64,000 nt of DNA. It comes from Cesiribacter sp. SM1 (lineage in GTDB: Bacteria > Bacteroidota > Bacteroidia > Cytophagales > Cyclobacteriaceae). A program made the translations under genes and the position numbers. Position 1 is the first letter of the stretch. Every line of letters begins with the position of its first letter. Of the stretch, positions 54,151 through 62,957 are shown in pieces. The notes beneath the pieces are model-generated. The model was not told where the DNA came from. It searched no databases and saw only the letters and a list, made by a program, of their open reading frames with translations. Location of the stretch: the NCBI RefSeq assembly GCF_020178975.1, contig NZ_JAHXBU010000092.1:310001-374000 (forward strand). Reading direction: 5' to 3'.

Positions 54151-55226
54151 GCTTCTACCTTTAGATGTTTTTCCAGAATTTCCTCGAACTGTTTAGCCCG
54201 GTGGCGGTAAGTATGCTCGGAGAGCACCCGCTTCAGGGCTGCAGCGCCAATGGCTTTGGCCTTTTCGGGAGTTAAATCCTGCAGGATATCGGCTACTTCC
54301 ACACCATTTCGGGCTACTAGCACTTCTGTGCCTGGCTCCAGGAATAACTCTATTCCTTCCCAATAATCTGTGATAAGACAGGCACCTGCACCGGCAGCTT
54401 CGAACACACGAGTGGCTGGCGAAAAGCCATTGCTGGCCATGCTTTCGCGGCTGATGTTAAGTACTGCCAGGGGTGTACAGTTAAAGGCATTGTGGGCGTT
54501 GGTGCTTACATGACCAATATAGTTTACATTGGGTGTCATGGGTTTATCGGCCCATCCGCTGCCACCCAGGATAAACTTTTTATCTGGCATCAGTGAAGCT
54601 GCTTTCAGGAAAAATTCTTCTACCCGCTGCTCCCTGTCGGGCAGGCGGTTGCCCAGAAAGGCCAAGTCGCAGCTGAACGCTCCATTTTCCGGCACCGGAT
54701 GATGCGTGGCAGGATCGAGTGCATTGTAAATAGGAATACAGGCTATCGCACCCAGTGCTGTATATTTTTCAATCACCGGCTCGCCGCCACCGTAGGTAAA
54801 AATGTAATCGTACTGAGGGATGAGTGCTTTAAATGGATTCTGCGGATTGGAGTGAACGCTGTGCAAAGTGGCTGGCGCATCCACATCCCAGAAGGCAACC
54901 AGTTGTCCTTCCTTACGGTTGCGGAGCACCGCTGCTTCCAGGTATTCATCCAGCACGCCCACGCCACTGGCTTTAACAATCAGGTCTGCTGTAGCAGCTT
55001 CTTTCAGCATTTCTGCCGCTGCTTCTTCGGTTGGTTCGTACACCCGCACCGTTGCGTATTCAGGATCATCTATATCCCGGTTCTGCTGGCGCTGGTAAGC
55101 ATCGGGCTCATAAAAAGTAACCTGGTGCCCTCGTTCATACAGGGCACTGATGATACCCCTGTAATAGGTAGCAGCTCCGTTCCAGTAAGCAGAAACCAGC
55201 GAAGAACCAAAAAATGCTATTTTCAT
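54147..55226 (-). CDS. CgeB-like glycosyltransferase, paralogue 2
   Basis: This 359-residue protein has the same layout as its two neighbours: N-terminal 'MKIAFFGSSLVSAYWNGAATYYRGIISALYERGHQVTFYEPD' and C-terminal 'NISRESMASNGFSPATRVFEAAGAGACLITDYWEGIELFLEPGTEVLVA'. It overlaps paralogue 1 by 4 nt (ATGA), so the two are translationally coupled. Cytosolic; the sugar donor cannot be read. Confidence 0.85.
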   Translation of the reverse strand: MKIAFFGSSLVSAYWNGAATYYRGIISALYERGHQVTFYEPDAYQRQQNRDIDDPEYATVRVYEPTEEAAAEMLKEAATADLIVKASGVGVLDEYLEAAVLRNRKEGQLVAFWDVDAPATLHSVHSNPQNPFKALIPQYDYIFTYGGGEPVIEKYTALGAIACIPIYNALDPATHHPVPENGAFSCDLAFLGNRLPDREQRVEEFFLKAASLMPDKKFILGGSGWADKPMTPNVNYIGHVSTNAHNAFNCTPLAVLNISRESMASNGFSPATRVFEAAGAGACLITDYWEGIELFLEPGTEVLVARNGVEVADILQDLTPEKAKAIGAAALKRVLSEHTYRHRAKQFEEILEKHLKVEA

Positions 55227-55408
55227 GTAGTATTAAGGTTTAATGTTTAACGGAGTATGAATTTTGGAATATGAGGTATGATTACAGGAGAATGGACACA
55301 ATAACAATGTGCTTTTTTCCCATGATCAGCCTGTAATTGTGCTAGAAGCAGAAAACATACAGGCCCATAGGCTCATAGCCGATACCTCATACCACATACC
55401 TGACTCAT
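55227..55408. other. Gap inside the glycan cluster with nested inverted repeats
   Basis: This 182-bp gap is the largest inside the cluster. ATGAGGTAT (55271-55279) is complementary to ATACCTCAT (55382-55390), and ATTACAGG (55281-55288) to CCTGTAAT (55330-55337). The repeats could form RNA structure or mark an internal promoter region. No ORF is present. Confidence 0.35.
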
Positions 55409-56515
55409 TCATACCCTTTCCAGTTTAGCTGTTTGCAGCTCCTCGTAGATCTGCATGAGTTCGTTTACCCGGTGGGCACAGCTGTGCTTTGAGCGAATGG
55501 CGTGCAGGCCGTGTACTGTTAGTTCACGGGCTTTATAAGGGTTAGTGAGCAACTCCTGCATGGTCTGCTTCATTTCCTCCCCATTTTTCACCATCAGAAA
55601 ATCTTTTCCTGGCTCGAACAGCCCTTCGGCATCTTCCCAGGGAGATGAAATCAGAGGAATACCACAGGCCATGGCTTCAAACGGACGGATGGTAGGAATG
55701 CCCGGCAGTGACTGGGTGTAGTACCTGCGGGGTACATGCACCGTAAGTGAATACTGGCTGAAAATCACCGGTGCCATGTAGTTGGGCAACCAGCCTTTGT
55801 ATTCTATACCAGCCTCTTTCAGGCGCTTTTTTGCACGCTCGGGGTAGCGAACCCCATAAATGGTAGCCTTGAGCCCCAGCTCCTCTACCGGTCTTATTAA
55901 AAATTCCTCCAGCTCTTCCTCCCGCTCATCGTCGCCCCAGTTGCCTATCCAAACTAGGTCGCCCAGGTGCTGCTCGGTTGCTCTTGGATAAAAATGGCGT
56001 GTATCTGCAGCCTCATGCCATGTCCAGACTTTCTTTGCCCAGCCTTTTTGCAGGTAAATATCTTTGATCACTTCGCCGAATGCAAGCACGCCATCATACT
56101 TGCTCAGGTCGTAGCGGCTCATTTCTTCCGGTGCGGATACAGAGCGGTGGTGGGTATCGTGGAAGAGCAGTGTATAGCCAAATCTGTCTTTCAGCTCCCC
56201 TATGCTGCTCACCAGCTCACTGGTATTCCATTCATGCACGATCACCAGGTCGGCATCCTGCACAAGTGCTGCATAATCGGTTTCTTCTGGAAAATAAAAA
56301 TTGGTTTTCAGCAGCGGGAAGTTCTTTTTGAAGTTGCTTACAGCTTCACCACCATGCTCCTTCACCATATTTTCATAACTCCAGCCATCTGAAGGCTCAA
56401 ATACCTCTACCTGGTGTCCTTTTGCAACAAGATCTGCAACAACTCCCCGTAAAAAATGAGCATTCCCGTGGTTCCAGCAGGAGATAAGGGAGTGGTAAAA
56501 AAGTTTTATTTTCAT
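55409..56515 (-). CDS. CgeB-like glycosyltransferase, paralogue 3
   Basis: The 368-residue protein opens with 'MKIKLFYHSLISCWNHGNAHFLRGVVADLVAKGHQVEVFEPSDGW' and has the C-terminal 'RRYYTQSLPGIPTIRPFEAMACGIPLISSPWEDAEGLFEPGKDFLMVKNG'. The central 'LHDTHHRSVSAPEEMSRYDLSKYDGVLAFGE' also fits the CgeB group. It shares the S-x-W-x-x-G-x-A-x-x-x-R opening with the other two but is more diverged. It is 22 bp downstream of the GT4 gene. Confidence 0.85.
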   Translation of the reverse strand: MKIKLFYHSLISCWNHGNAHFLRGVVADLVAKGHQVEVFEPSDGWSYENMVKEHGGEAVSNFKKNFPLLKTNFYFPEETDYAALVQDADLVIVHEWNTSELVSSIGELKDRFGYTLLFHDTHHRSVSAPEEMSRYDLSKYDGVLAFGEVIKDIYLQKGWAKKVWTWHEAADTRHFYPRATEQHLGDLVWIGNWGDDEREEELEEFLIRPVEELGLKATIYGVRYPERAKKRLKEAGIEYKGWLPNYMAPVIFSQYSLTVHVPRRYYTQSLPGIPTIRPFEAMACGIPLISSPWEDAEGLFEPGKDFLMVKNGEEMKQTMQELLTNPYKARELTVHGLHAIRSKHSCAHRVNELMQIYEELQTAKLERV

Positions 56516-56537
56516 GAGTATTCTTTATACGTTTATA

Positions 56538-57671
56538 CTATCTGTTCAGGCTTAAACCAACTTCAGCTTCTTTATAATGAGCCTCCAGCAGCTGTCTGTA
56601 ATAATGTACATAAGCAGCAGCCTGGCTCCCGGGGCTGAAATCTGCGGCACGATCCAGGGCTAAGATACCCATACGCTTCCTGATCCGGGGGTGCCTGATC
56701 AGAAAATCCAGCTTGCTGCAGATATCTTCAGGGTCCTGCGGATCTACAAACAGCGCTACCCCCTCCCAGTTTTCACGCAGACTTGGAATATCGCCCAGCA
56801 CCAGGGCACAGCCGGAAAGGGCTGCTTCCAGTATGCTTAAACCAAAGGGTTCATATCTGGCAGGCATTACATAAATGGCTGCAGCAGCCATTTTAGCCGC
56901 TAGTGCATCGGGGCTCAGGCGGCCCAGGAACTTAAGATGGCTGTAGGCTTTAGCATTGCCATTGCCGGGATGCTGATGTTCACCTGCAATTTCTATGGGC
57001 CATGGTAGTTTAGCGGCAGCAGGTTCACAGGCAGAGAGGTTTTTGGCATCGTCCCATAAACGGCCTGCACTCAGGATAAATGCTTCTTTCATGCCTGGTT
57101 TGAAAAGCGCTCGATCTCTGCTGTTGGCAATTACTGCCTCCTGCGAAAATGGCCCGTAATAGTATCGCAGTTCATCCAGGTATGCTTTTGTAGGTGCTGC
57201 CACAAGATTTGCTGCCTGCAAACCTTCCTTTACCCTTTGGGTATAGGTGGTATAATTAACAGGTGCTTCTTCACCTTTTACTGCCTTCCACCAGGAGCGT
57301 ACACAGGAATGCCCCACCATCAGCACGGGTGTCTGCCAGGGCAATTGTCCATGGCAGTAGTTGTTTAGGTGTACAAGGTCAGGCTGCACTTCTCTCTCCA
57401 GCTGCAGCAGCCACTCTCCGGCAGCATCCACCTCCTGCCAGGGATTGTCCATCCACTCCAGCTGAAAATTGCCGGCATGCAACTGCAGGTTTGGTATACT
57501 TGCGGCCTCTTTTTGCTGCACTGCTGCAGGCATGCTGCCCATGGTAGCCAGGTGCACCTGTATGCCATAGGGATGCAGGGCCTTTACCAGCTCCAGTGCA
57601 TAAGTCCATACACCGCCAACAGTGTCGGCTGTCATTAAAACTGTTTTCGGTAACAGCTCAGATTCGGCCAT
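56538..57671 (-). CDS. GT4-family glycosyltransferase
   Basis: This 377-residue protein is a GT-B retaining glycosyltransferase. 'TVLMTADTVGGVWTYALELVKAL' is the glycine-rich N-terminal loop, 'VGHSCVRSW' follows, and 'EPFGLSILEAALSGCALVLGDIPSLRENW' is the E-x7-E donor-binding motif near residue 265. It shows features of starch-synthase-like or sucrose-synthase-like GT4 members. It overlaps the oxidoreductase gene by 14 nt. Substrates unknown. Confidence 0.88.
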   Translation of the reverse strand: MAESELLPKTVLMTADTVGGVWTYALELVKALHPYGIQVHLATMGSMPAAVQQKEAASIPNLQLHAGNFQLEWMDNPWQEVDAAGEWLLQLEREVQPDLVHLNNYCHGQLPWQTPVLMVGHSCVRSWWKAVKGEEAPVNYTTYTQRVKEGLQAANLVAAPTKAYLDELRYYYGPFSQEAVIANSRDRALFKPGMKEAFILSAGRLWDDAKNLSACEPAAAKLPWPIEIAGEHQHPGNGNAKAYSHLKFLGRLSPDALAAKMAAAAIYVMPARYEPFGLSILEAALSGCALVLGDIPSLRENWEGVALFVDPQDPEDICSKLDFLIRHPRIRKRMGILALDRAADFSPGSQAAAYVHYYRQLLEAHYKEAEVGLSLNR

Positions 57672-58704
57672 AGATACGATCCAGTGTTTTTGCTACCGCT
57701 ACAATGGTTTCAGATTCAGCATTGAATTTTTCGCCCGCTGCCAATCGTCTGGCCCAGTCAGAAACAGGTCTGCCGCCCCAGTCGTCCGGCCCCTGAAAGA
57801 GTACTTCCGTCTGGGTACGGTTAAAGCGCAGGGCTTTAAAGTCATAGAACGAACCGCCCATGTTGCGGAAAGCTACACCGCCGTTGGTGCCGTAGAAATT
57901 TGCCTGAATATCGGCTTCCTGTCCGGCAGGCAGGTTCCAGGAACAGATCAGCTGCAGGGAGGTTTCTCCCCCGCCCTGCTGCTTTAGTTTGATGAGGGCG
58001 TTGGCATAATCTTCTACCTGTTCATCGGGCCTGGTCAGGGGCTGTCCCTTAGAAAAGAGATTGCTGTTTACAGAAACCACTTCCGGGTCGTTCAGCGACC
58101 AGTGCACCAGATCCATCAGGTGTATACCAAGGTCTACCACACAGCCTCCGCCAGAAAGTTTTGGGTTATAGAACCACTCCTTATCCGGGCCCCATGCGTT
58201 ATGGAATACCAGCTCTGCTGCGTATATATGGCCCAGCTCACCACTTTGTATGATATCATATAACTGGCGGAAGCAGGTGTAGCGATAGCACAGGTCTACG
58301 CCCAGCAGCAGGTTGTTTTCCCTGGCTGCAGCCACTACGGCAGCGGTTTCTGCAGCATTGCGGCCAAGTGGCTTCTGGCAGAAAACAGCTTTTCCTTTAT
58401 TAAGGGCAGCAATGCTCTGCTCGGCATGCAGGGCACTGGGTGAGGCAATGACAATACCATCCAGATCAGCATCCAGCATGGCTTCGTAGCTTTCATACAC
58501 CTGAGCCCGGGGTGCTACAGAAAGTGCGGCCTCTCGGTTTTCGGCACCCGGTTCAAGTATACCGGCAACTTCTGCCAGTTCTCCATTTACCAGGGCTTCC
58601 ATCCTGTTTCTGCCAATCCAGCCTACGCCCAGGAAGCCCAGGCGGGGTTTATCAGTTTTTTTATTGAAGGGTTCTTTTACTTTGATTGAGGTAGCGTCTA
58701 TCAT
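57658..58704 (-). CDS. Gfo/Idh/MocA family oxidoreductase (cytosolic)
   Basis: The 348-residue protein has the Rossmann motif 'LGFLGVGWIGRNRMEAL' near residue 22 and 'FCQKPLGRNAAETAAVV' with the catalytic-region Lys. The C-terminal domain has 'GGGCVVDLGIHLMDLVHWSL', with the typical His. There is no signal peptide. It overlaps the zinc dehydrogenase gene by 4 nt. The pair may oxidise and reduce a sugar at one position in sequence, a common logic for epimerisation or for making a keto or amino sugar. Confidence 0.89.
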   Translation of the reverse strand: MIDATSIKVKEPFNKKTDKPRLGFLGVGWIGRNRMEALVNGELAEVAGILEPGAENREAALSVAPRAQVYESYEAMLDADLDGIVIASPSALHAEQSIAALNKGKAVFCQKPLGRNAAETAAVVAAARENNLLLGVDLCYRYTCFRQLYDIIQSGELGHIYAAELVFHNAWGPDKEWFYNPKLSGGGCVVDLGIHLMDLVHWSLNDPEVVSVNSNLFSKGQPLTRPDEQVEDYANALIKLKQQGGGETSLQLICSWNLPAGQEADIQANFYGTNGGVAFRNMGGSFYDFKALRFNRTQTEVLFQGPDDWGGRPVSDWARRLAAGEKFNAESETIVAVAKTLDRIYGRI

Positions 58705-59729
58705 AGCTTGATCAGTGCTTTAAGAAAGCCATCCGGCCTTTGGGTAATACATTCAAATGCTTTATTGATCTCCTGCAGTGAAAAGGTGTGGGTATAGAGT
58801 TGCGCAGGGTCCATACGGCCACTGGCTACGGCTTCGGCTGCTTCGCGCATGCCTTCCATGTATACCTCCTGCTCGCGCTCATGGGCATTGATTACATCCA
58901 GGCCTTTCCAGTTCCACTGCTGAATGTTTACATTGCGCATGCCATCCTGGTGAAAGCCGGCAATGATAAGCTTGCCCCTGTTCCTGAGCAGCTCACCAGC
59001 CAGGTTTAAGGGCCACTCTTTGCCTGTAGCCTCAATTACGCGGTCGCACCATTTTTCGCCTGTTAGCTGCTTTACCTGTTCTATGATCTGCCAGTGGTCG
59101 TTAAGGGGTATGGTATGATCGGCACCACATTCTTTTGCCACCTGCAGCGAATATTCCCGACGGCTTAGGGCTATTACGGTTGCCCCCCTTTCTTTGCAAA
59201 GCTGGGTGAGCAGCGCTCCCAGGAAACCAATGCCAATGATGGCAACAGTATGGCCGGCTTTTATATCACTGCGGTTAAAAATGTTAATGGCACAACCCAA
59301 TGGTTCGCCTGGAAAGGCCTTATCTGCCAGGGGCCCCTCCAGCTTCATGCACTGGGATTCTTCGGCCACATCATAGGCTGCATAGGCAGCATAAGAAAGC
59401 ATTGCCACACGGTCGCCAGGCTTTAAGCCTTTCACACTTTCACCGGCTTTTACCACCACACCCCATCCTTCATGTCCGCCTGCACCTGGCTCCTGCGGAT
59501 AGCTGAACCACTCACGACCCTCGTAGGTAGGGATGTTAGACGCACATACACCACAACCCTCCAGCTTTACCAGTACCTGCGTAGTACCGGGACTGGGTAG
59601 CGGTGCTTCTTTGATTATGATTTTTTTGTCACCGGCAAAAGCAGCTGCCGGCATAGTCTCCGGCAGTGCTGCTTCAGCTTGTATGGTACTTTTTTCTTCA
59701 AGGGTAGATTGCATAGTTGCTGAATGCAT
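58701..59729 (-). CDS. Zinc-dependent alcohol dehydrogenase (MDR family)
   Basis: This 342-residue protein has the catalytic zinc segment 'GCGVCASNIPTYEGREWF...GAGGHEGWGVV' and the cofactor motif 'HTVAIIGIGFLGALLTQL'. The four-Cys structural zinc loop is missing, as in some sorbitol-dehydrogenase-like members. It is translationally coupled to the Gfo/Idh/MocA gene (4-nt overlap). A role in oxidising a sugar or polyol in the cluster pathway is inferred. The ATG at 59714 is an alternative start. Confidence 0.89.
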   Translation of the reverse strand: MHSATMQSTLEEKSTIQAEAALPETMPAAAFAGDKKIIIKEAPLPSPGTTQVLVKLEGCGVCASNIPTYEGREWFSYPQEPGAGGHEGWGVVVKAGESVKGLKPGDRVAMLSYAAYAAYDVAEESQCMKLEGPLADKAFPGEPLGCAINIFNRSDIKAGHTVAIIGIGFLGALLTQLCKERGATVIALSRREYSLQVAKECGADHTIPLNDHWQIIEQVKQLTGEKWCDRVIEATGKEWPLNLAGELLRNRGKLIIAGFHQDGMRNVNIQQWNWKGLDVINAHEREQEVYMEGMREAAEAVASGRMDPAQLYTHTFSLQEINKAFECITQRPDGFLKALIKL

Positions 59730-59768
59730 CTTCTAAAAAATGATTATTGTTTTGGTTGAGGTTTTGTA

Positions 59769-61781
59769 TCAGGCTTTCAGCGCTTTAAGCGTTTGCATGC
59801 TTTGTGCTGGGCTCTCCTGGCGAAGCCACTGGTAGAGTTTCTTGATACCTCTTTTATAGGATATCTGTGGCTGCCATTGGGTTGCTTTCTGGAACTTGGC
59901 AAAGTCAGACACATAATAGTACTGATCACCAGGGCGCCAGTCGCCGTACTTGGTAATAGGCTGCTGCCCGTGTGCCTGTGATATTATATCAAGCACCTCC
60001 AGCAGGCTTACCGCATTATCTACACCGCCTCCAATGTTGAAAGCTTCGCCACTGAACTTATCGATGTGTTTACGCGCCAGTTCCATGGCCTGCACCAGGT
60101 CTTCTACATACAGGATATCTCTTACCTGCTTGCCATTGCCGTAGATGTTGATGGTATCATCGTTAAGCACCCTTATGAGGAAGTTAGCCACCCAGCCCTG
60201 GTCTTCGGAACCGCACTGGTGCGGGCCATAAATACAGCTCATGCGGAATACCACTGCCTTCAGGTTGTAAATGCGGGCATAATCCGATACATACTGATCT
60301 GCTGCGCCTTTGGAACAACCATAGGGGCTGTGGAAGCTTAGCGGCTGTTCCTCGTCAATACCTTCCTGAAAGGCAAGGTTTGAGGGCGTGTAATTCCGCT
60401 CATTTTCGTTAAGCCTAAGTCCGGCCAGGTTGCCGTATACTTTATTTGTGGAGGTATAGAGCAGGCTTGGCGGATTTTCCATCTTGCGCATGGCATTCAG
60501 GATGTTCAGCGTACCCTTCAGGTTTACCTCGAAGTCTTCTTCGGGATCGGTAACAGATGTGGTTACGGCTACCTGCGCCGCAAAGTGGTAGATGTGCGAT
60601 ACTTTATTTACCGCTTTCTCCACCTCGTAAGGATTACGAATATCGGCAATGGTGATCTGCACCCTGTTTTTCCATTTATTTTTAAGCCAGCTCAGGTTTT
60701 TAAGCACCCCTTTGCGGCTAAGGTTATCGAAAATGATCACGGGAATATCCTGCGACAGCAGGTAATCGGCCATGTTGGTACCCACAAAGCCGGCGCCCCC
60801 TGTTATCAGCACTGGCTTTTCTTCAGGGCTGCTATCCAGGGCCAGTGGCTTTAGCGAGTCAAGCTTATCCGGAATAGCCCTAAGGCCGTACTCCATCCAC
60901 AGGCTGTGCAGCAGTTTGGGTGAGCCATTCAGTTTAATGATGCCGAAAGAATACTCACGTTCATCGAGATGGAAACCATCCATGGTGTTTTTTTCTGGCT
61001 CCAGGTCGTAAAGAGAATACCAGTACACGCGATCCAGGGGCAGGTTCAGCAGTTTGGCAAATTCTTCGGCCTGCTTTAGCTCATTGTTCTGCCAGGTAGA
61101 AAAGCCGCACTCTGTGATCCAGATCTTAGCATTGCATTTGTGGTATTTAAGCATCTCCTGCACCCTGCTGATGTTTTCCATCCAGCCCTCGAAGCTAAAA
61201 TCAAAAACATCAGGGAATCCATGAATACCCACCACATCAATGTATTGGAGCAGCTTATAATCGCCCATCAGGCTTAACCAGCTGGGATCGATCGGGCTCA
61301 TGCCGCCCAGCACTGTTTTCTTGCCCCTTTGTTTGGCCCAGTAGGCTGCATTGCCAATCATTTCGGCAAACTTTGCCCAGGCCATGTCTAAGGTATAATC
61401 CCACTCACTTTTGTTGTTGGGCTCATTCCAAAGCTCTATGTATTCAAAGTAGTCGCCATAGTCGGTTATAAGCGTATCGAGTGTGTCGGCATAGTCTTTC
61501 AGGTTCCTGGGTGGAGAGGAAATCTTGGATTCTATGCCAAGCGAGGGAGGTGTGTAGGTAAAGCAGGGCAGCAGTTCAAAATGGCTGGCAAGCTTGGGCA
61601 GCAGCCAGTCATACCACTCCTTACCCTCGGGACTGAACAGATCAGCCCAGGAAATACCTGTTCTAAGTTGTGTTACTCCTAATTCCTTCAGGTCTGCAAT
61701 AGTACGTTTAACCTTCTCCTTTTCGCCTAGATGAAACCACTGTACAATTCCTACAGCAGGTGTGTTCTTATGGTTATTCAT
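59769..61781 (-). CDS. Fusion: cytosolic clan GH-A glycosidase + CDP-paratose-2-epimerase-like domain
   Basis: This 670-residue protein has two unrelated enzymes in one chain. Residues 1-305 are a (beta/alpha)8 glycosidase of the GH39 (beta-xylosidase-like) type: acid/base Glu120 in 'YIELWNEPNN' and nucleophile Glu224 in 'IWITECGFSTW'. A short linker follows (about 305-322). Residues 323-665 are an extended SDR: 'VLITGGAGFVGTNMADYLL', 'YTSTNKVYGN', Tyr487/Lys491 in 'SPYGCSKGAADQYV', 'RMSCIYGPHQCGSEDQGWV' and 'FNIGGGVDNAVSLLEV', which match the CDP-paratose 2-epimerase group. There is no signal peptide, so the glycosidase is cytosolic. The frame is continuous, with no sign of an artefactual join. 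Confidence 0.88.
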   Translation of the reverse strand: MNNHKNTPAVGIVQWFHLGEKEKVKRTIADLKELGVTQLRTGISWADLFSPEGKEWYDWLLPKLASHFELLPCFTYTPPSLGIESKISSPPRNLKDYADTLDTLITDYGDYFEYIELWNEPNNKSEWDYTLDMAWAKFAEMIGNAAYWAKQRGKKTVLGGMSPIDPSWLSLMGDYKLLQYIDVVGIHGFPDVFDFSFEGWMENISRVQEMLKYHKCNAKIWITECGFSTWQNNELKQAEEFAKLLNLPLDRVYWYSLYDLEPEKNTMDGFHLDEREYSFGIIKLNGSPKLLHSLWMEYGLRAIPDKLDSLKPLALDSSPEEKPVLITGGAGFVGTNMADYLLSQDIPVIIFDNLSRKGVLKNLSWLKNKWKNRVQITIADIRNPYEVEKAVNKVSHIYHFAAQVAVTTSVTDPEEDFEVNLKGTLNILNAMRKMENPPSLLYTSTNKVYGNLAGLRLNENERNYTPSNLAFQEGIDEEQPLSFHSPYGCSKGAADQYVSDYARIYNLKAVVFRMSCIYGPHQCGSEDQGWVANFLIRVLNDDTINIYGNGKQVRDILYVEDLVQAMELARKHIDKFSGEAFNIGGGVDNAVSLLEVLDIISQAHGQQPITKYGDWRPGDQYYYVSDFAKFQKATQWQPQISYKRGIKKLYQWLRQESPAQSMQTLKALKA

Positions 61782-61805
61782 AGTGGTATTTGTCTCGGTT
61801 GAAAT

Positions 61806-62924
61806 TTATACAGTCAGACCCCTTGCCTCCAGCTCCTGCTTGGCATCTGCAACTTTATCTTCTGCAATTTGTGTTTGTAGCCACTCTGCCAGCTCTTCCA
61901 TGCCACGCTCCAGCGTATAGGAAGGTTCAAAGCCCAGTATCTTTCTAGCTTTAGAGATATCTGCATAGCAGTGGCGGATATCGCCCACCCGGTATTTACC
62001 GGTTATTTCGGGTTGCAGATGCTCTTTGTTCATTACCCGTGCCATTTTATTGGCTATTTCCAGAATGGTAAAACTCTGGCCGCTGCCGATATTGAATACT
62101 TCCCCGGCGGCATCGGGTGTTTCCATAGCCAGGCGGCAGGCTTTGGCAATGTCGTAAACACTTACAAAGTCGCGCTGCTGCAGTCCGTCTTCAAATATCA
62201 TGGGCGGCTTATCGTTCAGGAAACGAGAGGCAAAAATTGCCAGCACACCCGTGTAGGGGTTAGACAGTGCCTGGTGAGGGCCATACACATTAAAAAAGCG
62301 TAAGGCTACTGTAGGTATGTTATAGGCTGCGCCAACAATCAGGCACATCTGCTCCTGGTCGTACTTAGAAAGTGCATAAACAGATGCCAGGTTTGGTGTT
62401 TTGGTTTCGGGTGTTGCTACGGGCTTCAGTATATTTCCGTCCTGGTCCAGCACTTCCCAGGCACCTTTCCTGAGCTGCTCTTTTGGCCTGCAATTAGCCA
62501 CTACCCTTTCGCCGGCAGCATTCTCATAGAGGCCTTCGCCATAAATGCTCATGCTGGAGGCCACCACCAGTTTTTCAACAGGCTGATCTGCCAGTGCTTC
62601 CAGCAGAACAGCTGTGCCCATATTATTTACATCTGTATATTCACTTATCTCGTACATGCTTTGCCCCACGCCCACACGGGCGGCAAAGTGGTAGACCACA
62701 TCCACATCCAGCAAAGCGCGATCGAGTGCTTTTCTGTCGCGAACATCACCCTGCATAAGCTCCACATCCGGATGCAGGTATACCGGTCTGCGCTGCTCGC
62801 TGCCGTGCACCTGCTCCAGCAGGTTATCCAGTACCCTAACCTTATAACCGTTCTTTAAAAGTTCATTGGCAAGATGGGAGCCAATGAAACCTGCTCCGCC
62901 TGTTATTAATATTTGCTTACTCAT
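61806..62924 (-). CDS. NAD-dependent nucleotide-sugar epimerase/dehydratase
   Basis: This 372-residue extended SDR has 'ILITGGAGFIGSHLANELL', 'VVYHFAARVGVGQSMYEI', Ser in 'VVASSMSIYGEG' and YxxxK in 'SVYALSKYDQEQM'. It resembles dTDP-L-rhamnose 4-epimerase-like enzymes ('GVGQSMYEISEYTDVNNMGTAVLLEAL'), but UDP-sugar 4-epimerase is an alternative. It lies 24 bp upstream of the fusion gene and should supply or interconvert a nucleotide sugar for the transferases. Confidence 0.9.
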   Translation of the reverse strand: MSKQILITGGAGFIGSHLANELLKNGYKVRVLDNLLEQVHGSEQRRPVYLHPDVELMQGDVRDRKALDRALLDVDVVYHFAARVGVGQSMYEISEYTDVNNMGTAVLLEALADQPVEKLVVASSMSIYGEGLYENAAGERVVANCRPKEQLRKGAWEVLDQDGNILKPVATPETKTPNLASVYALSKYDQEQMCLIVGAAYNIPTVALRFFNVYGPHQALSNPYTGVLAIFASRFLNDKPPMIFEDGLQQRDFVSVYDIAKACRLAMETPDAAGEVFNIGSGQSFTILEIANKMARVMNKEHLQPEITGKYRVGDIRHCYADISKARKILGFEPSYTLERGMEELAEWLQTQIAEDKVADAKQELEARGLTV

Positions 62925-62957
62925 AAAAAATAATAAAAAATAATCTTAACTCCTCTA

